Positions 7,129-15,011 of a stretch of DNA of 16,574 nucleotides are shown piece after piece. The translations under genes and the position numbers were made by a program. The notes under the pieces are model-generated. The model had not been told where the DNA came from, searched no databases, and was given only the letters and a program-made list of their open reading frames with translations. Location: assembly GCA_910595815.1 (NCBI GenBank), contig CAJVCM010000062.1:1-16574 (forward strand), read 5' to 3'. Within the stretch, counting starts at the first letter, position 1. The number at the start of each line of letters is the position of its first letter. Source of the stretch: Candidatus Thioglobus plumae. GTDB taxonomy: Bacteria; Pseudomonadota; Gammaproteobacteria; PS1; Pseudothioglobaceae.

Positions 7129-8292
7129 ATGAAAGACTTAAAATTCGATACTAAAGCCATACGAGAAGGCTATCGAACCACCCAGGAACAAGAACATTCA
7201 GAGGCTATTTTTTTAACCTCAAGCTTTGTCTTTGATTCTGCTGAACAAGCAGCTAACCGATTTTCTAAAGAAGAGCCGGGCAATATCTATGCGCGCTTCA
7301 CCAATCCGACAGTTGATGCTTTTGAAAAGAAGCTAGCCGCACTTGAAGGTGCCGATGCCTGCGTTGCCACATCAAGCGGCATGGCGGCAATCTTTGCTAG
7401 CATCATGGCTTTGGTTGAATCGGGTGATCATATTGTGGCTTCGCGCAATATGTTTGGCACCTCTATTGTCTTATTAAACACCATTGTTAGTAAATTTAAT
7501 GTTGGCATTAGTTATGTTGATTTGAGTGATTTATCCCAATGGGAAAATTCAGTTCAAGACAATACAAAATTATTTTTATTAGAGACTCCATCCAACCCAC
7601 TGGGTGAGGTGGTAGATATCACCGCACTTAGCAAAATCAGCCAAGCCAACAATATTTTACTGGCGGTTGATAATGCAATTTTATCTCCAGCATTACAAAA
7701 CCCAATCAAACTAGGGGCAGATATTGTGATTCACTCGGCCACCAAATATATTGATGGTCAGGGTCGATGCTTGGCAGGTGCGGTATTGGGTAGTGAAGCA
7801 ATTATTGAGCAGATCAGCGGCTTTACTCGTGCAACAGGGCCAAGCCTTAGCGCTTTTAACGCCTGGATTGTACTCAAAGGCTTAGACACATTAAGTTTGA
7901 GAATGAAAGCGCATTCAGACAATGCACTTAAACTGGCAACGTGGTTACAAGTCCAAGATCAAGTTGAAAAGGTACATTATTTAGGTTTGGAATCTCATCC
8001 AGATCACGCTTTAGCTAACATCCAACAATCTGGTTTTGGTGGCATTGTCTCATTTGAAGTTAAAGGCGGTCGTGGAGCGGCGTTTAAAGTGATTAATGCG
8101 ACTGAAATACTCTCTATTACCGCAAATCTCGGCGACACTAAAACCACCATTACTCACCCAGCAAGCACCACGCATGGACGACTAACTGATGATGAGAAAA
8201 AACAAGCTAATATCACTGAAGGCCTCATTAGAATCTCAGTTGGATTAGAAGATATAGGTGATGTTATAAATGACATCAGCAAAGGGCTTTGA
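7129..8292 (+). CDS. metZ: O-succinylhomoserine sulfhydrylase
   Basis: A 387-residue PLP enzyme of the Cys/Met metabolism family. MetZ makes homocysteine directly from O-succinylhomoserine and sulfide. The PLP-binding lysine is K206 in HSATKYIDGQGR. Other family landmarks are YARFTNPTVDAFEKKLAALEG, SSGMAAIFA, ETPSNPLGEVVDI and the C-terminal TTHGRLTDDE and IRISVGLED. Close relatives with the same fold are cystathionine gamma-synthase (MetB) and O-acetylhomoserine sulfhydrylase (MetY). The position directly after purF, as in Pseudomonas cvpA-purF-metZ, is the main reason for choosing MetZ. Direct sulfhydrylation would suit an organism with abundant sulfide. There is no clear ribosome site in the 27-base gap after purF, and no room for a SAM riboswitch. 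Confidence 0.88.
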   Translation: MKDLKFDTKAIREGYRTTQEQEHSEAIFLTSSFVFDSAEQAANRFSKEEPGNIYARFTNPTVDAFEKKLAALEGADACVATSSGMAAIFASIMALVESGDHIVASRNMFGTSIVLLNTIVSKFNVGISYVDLSDLSQWENSVQDNTKLFLLETPSNPLGEVVDITALSKISQANNILLAVDNAILSPALQNPIKLGADIVIHSATKYIDGQGRCLAGAVLGSEAIIEQISGFTRATGPSLSAFNAWIVLKGLDTLSLRMKAHSDNALKLATWLQVQDQVEKVHYLGLESHPDHALANIQQSGFGGIVSFEVKGGRGAAFKVINATEILSITANLGDTKTTITHPASTTHGRLTDDEKKQANITEGLIRISVGLEDIGDVINDISKGL

Positions 8293-8300
8293 AGTATAAT
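8270..8300 (+). promoter_or_regulatory. Candidate promoter for fabA-fabB
   Basis: A perfect TATAAT (8295-8300) follows the metZ stop by 2 bases. ATGACA at 8270-8275, inside the metZ end, matches five of six -35 positions but with a long 19-base spacer. No FadR-like operator was recognised. Read-through from metZ is also possible, since the gap to fabA is only 39 bases. Confidence 0.42.
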
Positions 8301-8331
8301 TTTCTGTAAATATAGATACAAGGACTGATTG

Positions 8332-8838
8332 ATGCAAAACTCTTATTCATACGATGAATTAATCAAATGCGGTAACGGTGAGTTATTTGGCCCCGGTAAC
8401 GCACAATTACCACAGCCGCCTATGTTAATGTTTGATCGCATTACACTAATCACAGACGAGGGTGGAAAATACGGTAAAGGCCAAATTGTTGCAGAGCTTG
8501 ATGTTAAGCCTGATTTATGGTTTTTTGGTTGTCACTTTAATGACGATCCAGTAATGCCTGGCTGTTTAGGTTTAGATGCGATGTGGCAGTTAATTGGTTT
8601 TCACTTAGGCTGGCTCGGCGGCCCTGGTCGTGGTCGTGCGCTGGGTGGTAGCATTAAATTTACAGGTCAAGTATTACCAACAGCCAAAAAAGTGGTTTAT
8701 AGAATTGATTTATCGCGCGTCATTGCGCGCAAGCTATACATGGGTATTGGCGATGCCACTATGGAAGTTGATGGCAAAATTATTTACGAAGCTACTGATT
8801 TAAAAGTAGGTTTGTTCACCGATACAAGTGGTTTCTAA
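8332..8838 (+). CDS. fabA: 3-hydroxydecanoyl-ACP dehydratase/isomerase
   Basis: Dehydrates 3-hydroxydecanoyl-ACP and isomerises the trans-2 product to cis-3-decenoyl-ACP, the branch point to unsaturated fatty acids. Length is 168 residues, as usual. The active-site His68 (FFGCHF) and Asp82 (GCLGLDAMWQ) are present with the same 14-residue spacing as H70 and D84 of E. coli. I chose the ATG at 8332 over the TTG one codon earlier because AAGGA (8320-8324) is 7 bases upstream of the ATG. The stop shares one base with the fabB start (TAATG), so the two genes are translationally coupled. The pair FabA/FabB indicates the anaerobic route to unsaturated fatty acids. Confidence 0.97.
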   Translation: MQNSYSYDELIKCGNGELFGPGNAQLPQPPMLMFDRITLITDEGGKYGKGQIVAELDVKPDLWFFGCHFNDDPVMPGCLGLDAMWQLIGFHLGWLGGPGRGRALGGSIKFTGQVLPTAKKVVYRIDLSRVIARKLYMGIGDATMEVDGKIIYEATDLKVGLFTDTSGF

Positions 8839-10055
8839 TGAATAGAGTTGTTGTTACCGGCATGGGTATTGTTTCTAGCTTAGGCGCAAACTGCGGCGAA
8901 GTATTAGAGTCTTTAAAAACGGCCAAATCAGGCATTAAATTTGATGAAAAATATGCCGAATTAGGCATGCGCTCTCACGTATCTGGCCAAATTGCTGAAA
9001 TCGACTCTAGTGAAGTTATTGATCGTAAAATGAAACGCTTTATGGCAGATGCTGCGATTTATAGCGCAATGGCCTTAGATGAAGCTATCAAACAATCTGG
9101 CTTAACTGAAGATCAAATTTCTAATCCACGCACAGGCCTAATTATGGGTTCTGGTGGCGCGTCTAATCAAAACGTAGTCGAAGCAGCAGACATCTTAAGA
9201 GAAAAAGGTATTAAACGTGTTGGCCCTTATCGAGTGCCACGCACCATGGGCTCAACCACTTCAGCCTGCCTTTCAACTATGTTCAAAATTAAAGGCATTA
9301 ATTATTCAATTAGCTCCGCTTGCTCAACCAGTGCACACTGTATTGGCAATGCAATGGAGCAAATCCAAATGGGCAAACAAGATGTTGTTTTTGCTGGTGG
9401 TGGTGAAGAGCTAGATTGGTCATTAACTGTATTATTTGATGCCATGGGCGCCTTATCTTCTAAGTACAACGATACCCCTGAACAAGCTTCTCGTGCTTAT
9501 GATGCAGACCGTGATGGTTTTGTTATCTCTGGTGGTGGTGGTGCTTTAGTGCTTGAATCATTAGAACATGCTGAAGCGCGCGGTGCTTTGATATTGGCCG
9601 AACTTACTGGTTATGGCGCAACTTCCGATGGTTACGACATGGTCGCTCCATCTGGCGAAGGCGCCAAGCGCTGTATGGAATTAGCAATCTCAACCGTTGA
9701 TGGTCCAATTGATTATATTAATGCGCATGGTACCTCAACACCGGTAGGAGACACAAAGGAGCTAGGCGCTATTAAAGAAGTATTTGGTAGCAACGTACCT
9801 TATGTCGGGTCAACCAAATCTCTATCAGGTCACGCACTGGGTGCGGCTGGCGTAAATGAATCCATATATTCACTACTCATGCTGAAGAATAACTTTATGG
9901 CAGAGTCTGTCAATATTGAAAATCTTGATGAAGCTGCAAAAGGCGTTCCAATTGTACAATCTACAACGATTCAATCGCTCAACCGTGTGATGTCAAATAG
10001 TTTTGGATTTGGTGGTACAAACGCTTGCTTAGTGTTTGAAAATTTTAAGAAATAA
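8838..10055 (+). CDS. fabB: 3-oxoacyl-ACP synthase I
   Basis: Condensing enzyme that elongates acyl-ACP and, together with FabA, the cis-unsaturated intermediates. It has 405 residues. The Cys-His-His catalytic triad is visible: C162 in SSACSTSAHC, H297 in NAHGTSTPVGD and H332 in SLSGHALGAAG. The glycine-rich C-terminal NSFGFGGTNACLVFE is also present. FabF is the closest alternative, but coupling to fabA and the length point to FabB. Transcription ends at the hairpin 18 bases after the stop. Confidence 0.97.
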   Translation: MNRVVVTGMGIVSSLGANCGEVLESLKTAKSGIKFDEKYAELGMRSHVSGQIAEIDSSEVIDRKMKRFMADAAIYSAMALDEAIKQSGLTEDQISNPRTGLIMGSGGASNQNVVEAADILREKGIKRVGPYRVPRTMGSTTSACLSTMFKIKGINYSISSACSTSAHCIGNAMEQIQMGKQDVVFAGGGEELDWSLTVLFDAMGALSSKYNDTPEQASRAYDADRDGFVISGGGGALVLESLEHAEARGALILAELTGYGATSDGYDMVAPSGEGAKRCMELAISTVDGPIDYINAHGTSTPVGDTKELGAIKEVFGSNVPYVGSTKSLSGHALGAAGVNESIYSLLMLKNNFMAESVNIENLDEAAKGVPIVQSTTIQSLNRVMSNSFGFGGTNACLVFENFKK

Positions 10056-10072
10056 ATCGCTTTAATAAATAC

Positions 10073-10102
10073 AAAAAAGCCGCTAATGTTAGCGGCTTTT
10101 TT
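10073..10102. terminator. Bidirectional rho-independent terminator between fabB and secF
   Basis: A perfect inverted repeat with 14-bp arms (AAAAAAGCCGCTAA and TTAGCGGCTTTTTT) and a 2-base centre. Either strand gives a GC-containing stem followed by six T residues, so it can stop fabB transcription from the left and serS-yajC-secD-secF transcription from the right. Confidence 0.93.
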
Positions 10103-10122
10103 ATTATTCGATGGGTTAATTC

Positions 10123-11043
10123 TTATGGTCTAGCGTCAATCTCTTTTGCTTCTTTTTCTGATGGTAGCAAGTCTTCCTTACTAATACCCAAAGCTAAAAT
10201 CATCGAGCTGGCTACATAAATAGAAGAGTAAGTACCAATCACCACACCAATCAGTAGGGCCAACGCAAAACTGTGGATAATCTCACCGCCTAAAAAGAAG
10301 AGCGCGAACAGTACCAGCAACGTTGTTAATGACGTCATAATGGTTCTAGAAAGAGTTTGATTCAATGCGCCATTAATAATCTTTGCAGGGTCAACATGAC
10401 GAGTAGAGAGGAAGTTTTCACGAATTCGGTCAAACACCACAATGGTGTCATTCAACGAGTAACCAATCACCGCAAGAATCGCCGCTAATACCGTTAAATC
10501 AAACTCTATTTGTAATAATGAAAACACACCTAGGGTAATAATTACATCGTGAATTAAAGCCGATATCGAGCCCAAGGCAAAACGGTACTCAAAACGGAAC
10601 GCTACATAAATCAAAATACCAATCAATGCATACAGCATTGCTAAGCCACCATCATTAGTGAGCTCTTCACCTACCTTAGGTCCGACAAACTCAACACGGC
10701 GGATATCAACATCATCGCCCAATAAACGAATAATCTTACTGCTTAATTTCGCACTGGAAATATCCTGAGGCTTGAGACGAATCAAGATCTCATTAGTCGA
10801 ACCAAAATATTGTACATTTGCACTTTTAAATTGAGCCTTGTCTAATGTGTTACGCACCACTGACAAATCCACGCTCTCTTGATAGCCAACCTCAATTAAG
10901 GTGCCACCGGTAAAATCAATACCAAGCTTAAGACCTTGTGTTGATATCGAGAATATTGAAACGGCCATCAGCATCAATGACATAACAATGGCATACTTAC
11001 GCTTACCAACAAAATCAATCGTAGGGATCTTTAGTGCCTTCAT
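10123..11043 (-). CDS. secF: Protein translocase subunit SecF
   Basis: Inner-membrane RND-type subunit that with SecD uses the proton gradient to help pull exported proteins through SecYEG. It has 306 residues. An N-terminal membrane helix (about 17-36) precedes GIDFTGGTLIEVGY (about 41-54) of the periplasmic domain, and five helices follow from about residue 130. The conserved GYSLNDTIVVFDRIREN is at about 196-212. It overlaps secD by ATGA and has an AAGGAG site (plus-strand complement at 11052-11057) 8 bases before its ATG. It is the last gene of the operon, ending about 20 bases from the shared terminator. Confidence 0.97.
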   Translation of the reverse strand: MKALKIPTIDFVGKRKYAIVMSLMLMAVSIFSISTQGLKLGIDFTGGTLIEVGYQESVDLSVVRNTLDKAQFKSANVQYFGSTNEILIRLKPQDISSAKLSSKIIRLLGDDVDIRRVEFVGPKVGEELTNDGGLAMLYALIGILIYVAFRFEYRFALGSISALIHDVIITLGVFSLLQIEFDLTVLAAILAVIGYSLNDTIVVFDRIRENFLSTRHVDPAKIINGALNQTLSRTIMTSLTTLLVLFALFFLGGEIIHSFALALLIGVVIGTYSSIYVASSMILALGISKEDLLPSEKEAKEIDARP

Positions 11044-12893
11044 ATTGATAACTCCTTTAGCTTCTTACCGCCGTAAATTTTATTAATAATAGCCCTCGAA
11101 ACAATAATAGCCGTAAACATTGAAGTCACAATACCAATCGATAAAGTAATAGCAAAGCCTTTAATCGGCCCCGTACCAAAACTAAATAATACTAATGCGG
11201 CAATTAACGTGGTGATATTAGCATCTGCAATGGTTAATACCGCCTTGTCATAGCCACTTGAGATGGCTTTTTGGATATTACTTTGCGCACCCAACTCTTC
11301 TTTAATACGCTCAAAAATCAGCACGTTGGCATCCACCGCCATGCCGACCGTTAATACGATGCCGGCAATACCTGGCAAGGTTAATGTAGCTTGCAAGAGT
11401 GACAACACTGCCACAATCATGACCAAATTAAGCGTTAAGGCAATATTAGCCACTAGGCCAAATACTCGATAACGAATCGCCATAAATAATAAAACTAAAG
11501 CAAAGCCGGAAATAACAGACAACACACCTTTTTCAATATTATCTGCACCTAGACTCGGACCAATGGTGCGTTCTTCAATAATCTCAATCGGTGCCGAAAG
11601 CGAGCCCGCTCTAAGCAATAGAGCTAAGTTACGTGCTTCACGTGCACTATCAATACCTGTGATCTGAAAACGTGTTGAAAAAGTACCTTGAATCGTAGCT
11701 GCATTAATAATATCTTTCGTGGTACTACGTTTTTTAACAATCTTGCCATCTTTACGTAATGTCTCGACTTTATTCTCAATAAACACCACAGCCATACGAC
11801 TATACAAATATTTTTTAGTGGTGTCCAACATAGAGCGCCCGCCCGCACTGTCTAGGGTGATATTAACCATTGGCGTGTTATTTTCTTGGTCTACGCCTGA
11901 AGAGGCTCCCGTAATATTTTCACCCGTAGCAATCACTCGAGTTTTTAACAATAATGGCCGTCCATCTTTAAAATAGTAAAGTTTCGAACCTGCTGGGGTT
12001 CTGCCTGATTGAATAGCCGTTTGTGGGTCATTCTTCTCATCTACTAATCTAAATTCTAATGTAGCAACCGCACCCAAGATTTCTTTAGCACGCGCTGTAT
12101 CTTGCACGCCTGGCAATTGCACCACAATACGCTCCAACCCTTGCTGCTGAATAATTGGCTCTGCCACACCTAGCTCGTTAACTCGATTCCTTAGCGTGGT
12201 AATATTTTGTTTTAAGGCGCTGCTTTTGGCTATTTTTTGTGCATCATCACTAATAATCACTTGAACCAGTAATTCATCTTGATTATCGGTTTCAAGCACG
12301 ACTAAATCACTAAGATCTGATTTAATACGCACCAATGCTTTATCTTTTAACTCAAGCGTTTTAAAACGAATAGCAATACTATCGCCTTCCTTCTTAATAC
12401 TCTTGTATAGACGGCCATCACGCAATAAAGTGCGTAATTCATTATAATATTTATCAATCGACATTGATAATACTGCTTGCATATCCACTTCCAATAAGAA
12501 ATGTACGCCGCCTCGAAGATCTAGTCCTAACGACATAGCTCTACCACCCAAATCCGATAACCATAATGGAACTGAAGGGGCTAGATTAAGCGCAACCACA
12601 TAATTACGACCTAACTCTGTTTTGAGCAAATCCTTAGCAGACAGCTGAGATTCATTATTTTCAAAACGCACCAAGATACGGCGGTTTGACAACCCTGCTG
12701 ATTTATAACGAATGCTCTTTGCTTTTAGAACGTTTGTAACTTTAGCTAGATCAGATGGCTCAATAGCAGCATCACCTGCGCTGGATATTTGCACTGCTAA
12801 ATCTGAACCAAAGACATTTGGCAAAGCATAAAGTGCTGATAATAACAAGAAAAAAGCGATTAACGCATTTCTTAAACCGGAGTAATGATTCAT
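11040..12893 (-). CDS. secD: Protein translocase subunit SecD
   Basis: Partner of SecF in the proton-driven Sec auxiliary complex. It has 617 residues, close to E. coli SecD. One N-terminal helix (about 8-27) is followed by a large periplasmic region (to about 450) that includes LGLDLRGGVHFLLEVDM (about 122-138), NELGVAEP and RIVVQLPGV, then five C-terminal helices. The transmembrane motif GMAVDANVLIFERIKEEL is at about 515-532. The ATG is 21 bases after the yajC stop, with only a distant AAGG upstream, so coupling to yajC may matter for initiation. No break or missing motif was seen. Confidence 0.97.
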   Translation of the reverse strand: MNHYSGLRNALIAFFLLLSALYALPNVFGSDLAVQISSAGDAAIEPSDLAKVTNVLKAKSIRYKSAGLSNRRILVRFENNESQLSAKDLLKTELGRNYVVALNLAPSVPLWLSDLGGRAMSLGLDLRGGVHFLLEVDMQAVLSMSIDKYYNELRTLLRDGRLYKSIKKEGDSIAIRFKTLELKDKALVRIKSDLSDLVVLETDNQDELLVQVIISDDAQKIAKSSALKQNITTLRNRVNELGVAEPIIQQQGLERIVVQLPGVQDTARAKEILGAVATLEFRLVDEKNDPQTAIQSGRTPAGSKLYYFKDGRPLLLKTRVIATGENITGASSGVDQENNTPMVNITLDSAGGRSMLDTTKKYLYSRMAVVFIENKVETLRKDGKIVKKRSTTKDIINAATIQGTFSTRFQITGIDSAREARNLALLLRAGSLSAPIEIIEERTIGPSLGADNIEKGVLSVISGFALVLLFMAIRYRVFGLVANIALTLNLVMIVAVLSLLQATLTLPGIAGIVLTVGMAVDANVLIFERIKEELGAQSNIQKAISSGYDKAVLTIADANITTLIAALVLFSFGTGPIKGFAITLSIGIVTSMFTAIIVSRAIINKIYGGKKLKELSI

Positions 12894-12914
12894 GGGCTTA
12901 TTTATACCTTAAAG

Positions 12915-13253
12915 TTAGATCTTGACGCTGCCTTTTGGTAGCTTTTGATTAATGCCTTGCTTCTGAACTTTGATTACCACACCATCGGCAATTTCCAATG
13001 TCGCAAAAGATTCATCCACTGACATTACCTTAGCCACAACACCGCCGTTAGTGACCACTTCGTCACCTTTTTTTAGCGCTGTTAAAAGAGCTTTATGATC
13101 TTTTGCACGTTTTTGCTGTGGTCTAATTAATAAGACATACATAACCAAAAGCAAAAGCCCTGGTAATATCAATTGGCTCAAACCTGATGGATCTGAGTTG
13201 ATGCCATCGGCAGCAGCAAATGCGGGTGGTACGATTAAGTCTAATAAGTTCAT
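12915..13253 (-). CDS. yajC: Sec translocase accessory protein YajC
   Basis: A 112-residue single-pass membrane protein found with SecD and SecF. The N-terminal segment is followed by one helix (about 27-46, LILPGLLLLVMYVLLIRPQQ) with the hallmark LIRPQQKR, then a small cytoplasmic beta-rich domain with GDEVVTNGGVVAKV. The start chosen is the ATG at 13251-13253 because GGAG sits exactly 6 bases upstream; a TTG four codons earlier (13265) overlaps that ribosome site and is unlikely. The gap from serS is 20 bases, so it is read from the serS transcript. Confidence 0.95.
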   Translation of the reverse strand: MNLLDLIVPPAFAAADGINSDPSGLSQLILPGLLLLVMYVLLIRPQQKRAKDHKALLTALKKGDEVVTNGGVVAKVMSVDESFATLEIADGVVIKVQKQGINQKLPKGSVKI

Positions 13254-13259
13254 TGTTAT

Positions 13260-13263
13260 CTCC
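13260..13263 (-). promoter_or_regulatory. Ribosome binding site deciding the yajC start
   Basis: GGAG on the minus strand, 6 bases before the ATG ending at 13253. It rules out the in-frame TTG that lies immediately 5' of it. Confidence 0.65.
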
Positions 13264-13273
13264 AAATAAAAAA

Positions 13274-14563
13274 TTAATTAATGACGGTAATGCCGCCCAT
13301 GTAACTGTGTAACACGTCGGGCACCCTAATACTGCCGTCGGCTTGCTGATGGTTTTCCAATACTGCCACCAAGGTTCTACCCACCGCTAAACCCGAACCA
13401 TTGAGCGTGTGCAATAATTCTGGTTTATTGGTTTCAGGATTTTTCCATCTAAGCTGTAAGCGTCTCGCCTGAAAATCTTCAAAACAAGAGCAAGATGATA
13501 TCTCACGATACGCATTTTGCCCCGGCAGCCAAACTTCTAAGTCGTAAGTTTTAGCGGCTGAAAACCCCAAATCACCCGCACATAAATTGACTTTACGATA
13601 CGGCAGCTCTAGCGCTTGTAAAATACTCTCAGCATGCCCGGTCAGCTCTTCCAATAGTTGATACGAATCCTGAGCTTTCGCCACTTGTACTAACTCTACT
13701 TTTTCAAACTGATGCTGACGAATCAGGCCCCGTGTATCGCGACCATAGGAGCCTGCCTCAGAACGAAAGCTCGGTGTATGCCCTACAAATTTGAGTGGCA
13801 AATCAGCTTCTTTAACAATCGTATCTCGGACCATATTAGTAATTGGCACTTCACCTGTTGGAATCAAATAAAGCGTCTTCGCCTCACCCTCTTCACCGTG
13901 TAAGTGGGTTTTAAATAAGTCTGCTTCAAATTTAGGCAATTGGCCGGTGCCAGTTAATGATTCTGCGTTGACCAAGTACGGCACATAAGCTTCAGTATAG
14001 CCATTATTCTCAACATGTTGATCCAGCATAAACTGAGTTAACGCCCGGTGTAAACGCGCAATCTTACCGGTCATAACTGAAAAACGTGCGCCCGATATCT
14101 TAGCAGCAGTTTCAAAATCTAACCCATGCGCTTCACCTAAATCAACATGGTCTTTAACTTCAAAATCATATTGCCCTGGCTCACCCCATTTTGACACCTC
14201 AACATTATCATCTTCAGAGTTTCCTTCTGGTACTGATTCATGAGGGATATTCGGCATAGCCATGACAATATCATCAATCTGCGCTTGAATAGATTGTAAC
14301 TCTGATTTAGCCTCATCGAGTTTATCACCCAAATCAGCCACAGCGTCTAACAATGGCTTAATGTCCTCGCCTGCCGCTTTGGCATTGCCAATAGCTTTTG
14401 ATTGAGTGTTACGTAGGTTTTGCAACTCTTGAGCCTCAACCTGATTTTTTTTTCGTTTATTTTCTAAACCATTCAACTCATTGATATCAAAAGAAAAATT
14501 TCGCTTCTTTAGGGCTATTTCAACTGCTTCAATGTCTGATCTAAGTTGCTTTTTACTTAACAT
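13274..14563 (-). CDS. serS: Seryl-tRNA synthetase
   Basis: Class II synthetase charging tRNA-Ser (and tRNA-Sec where present). It has 429 residues, matching the family. The N-terminal half (to about residue 100) is the charged helical arm that grips the long variable arm of the tRNA. Motif 2 is seen in FRSEAGSYGRDTRGLIRQHQF and motif 3 in LNGSGLAVGRTLVAVLE; IPTGEVPITN and YREISSCS are also typical. The ATG has no Shine-Dalgarno match and is covered by one arm of an inverted repeat (14563-14601). It heads the serS-yajC-secD-secF unit; in E. coli the yajC-secD-secF genes follow queA-tgt instead. Confidence 0.97.
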   Translation of the reverse strand: MLSKKQLRSDIEAVEIALKKRNFSFDINELNGLENKRKKNQVEAQELQNLRNTQSKAIGNAKAAGEDIKPLLDAVADLGDKLDEAKSELQSIQAQIDDIVMAMPNIPHESVPEGNSEDDNVEVSKWGEPGQYDFEVKDHVDLGEAHGLDFETAAKISGARFSVMTGKIARLHRALTQFMLDQHVENNGYTEAYVPYLVNAESLTGTGQLPKFEADLFKTHLHGEEGEAKTLYLIPTGEVPITNMVRDTIVKEADLPLKFVGHTPSFRSEAGSYGRDTRGLIRQHQFEKVELVQVAKAQDSYQLLEELTGHAESILQALELPYRKVNLCAGDLGFSAAKTYDLEVWLPGQNAYREISSCSCFEDFQARRLQLRWKNPETNKPELLHTLNGSGLAVGRTLVAVLENHQQADGSIRVPDVLHSYMGGITVIN

Positions 14564-14601
14564 AGGTATATAATGGTTTACTAATATAGATTGAATACCT
14601 A
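14563..14601. repeat. Inverted repeat spanning the serS start
   Basis: TAGGTAT (14563-14569) and ATACCTA (14595-14601) are perfect complements 25 bases apart. The left arm includes the first base of the serS ATG. It could be an operator in the serS/rhodanese divergent gap or, in serS mRNA, a 7-bp stem blocking the start. A 7-bp match in a short AT-rich region can also arise by chance. Confidence 0.4.
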
Positions 14602-14645
14602 GAAATCGCAGTATTCACTTAAAAACTTACTTGGGAAATTATACT

Positions 14646-14933
14646 ATGTTCAACTCATTTACAGGCGATGATGCATGCAAACTAATAGCTAATGGCGCAC
14701 AATTGGTCGACGTTCGATCAAGTGCAGAATTTTCTCGTGGCTCACTACCTAACGCTATCAACCTGCCTCTACAATCAATCATGGGGGCTAAGAATATAAT
14801 TGATGATGATAAAGACGTCATTGTATATTGTGTCACAGGCGCACGTTCATCAACGGCTAAGAACTATTTAGTACAAATGGGCTTTGATAAAGTGCATGAT
14901 TTAGGCTCTTTCAGAAACTACAACTGCGAATAA
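14646..14933 (+). CDS. Single-domain rhodanese-like sulfurtransferase
   Basis: A 95-residue protein made of one rhodanese domain, with no signal peptide, so probably cytoplasmic. LVDVRSSAEF (20-29) and NAINLPL (36-42) are the usual N-terminal landmarks, and the active-site loop is CVTGARS with the persulfide-forming Cys62. The usual GH[IL]xGA segment is replaced by GSLPNA. Such proteins carry sulfane sulfur between partners or detoxify; the real acceptor is not deducible here. The ATG at 14646 was chosen over the TTG at 14631 because GGGAA (14633-14637) precedes it by 8 bases. It is divergent from serS and is followed by an unknown gene and trxC. Confidence 0.88.
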   Translation: MFNSFTGDDACKLIANGAQLVDVRSSAEFSRGSLPNAINLPLQSIMGAKNIIDDDKDVIVYCVTGARSSTAKNYLVQMGFDKVHDLGSFRNYNCE

Positions 14934-14943
14934 TTCCCCTTTG

Positions 14944-14959
14944 TAATTACCGGTAATTA
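14944..14959. promoter_or_regulatory. Perfect 16-bp palindrome, possible operator
   Basis: TAATTACCGGTAATTA reads the same on both strands. It lies 10 bases after the rhodanese stop and about 50 bases before the next start, just upstream of a weak promoter-like pair (TTGCTT at 14968-14973, TACAAT at 14989-14994). No T-run follows, so it does not look like a terminator. A dimeric repressor or activator site is an inference. Confidence 0.45.
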
Positions 14960-15011
14960 ACACGAGATTGCTTGTTAAAATTCTCATATACAATAATAAT
15001 AGCGAAGTTGC

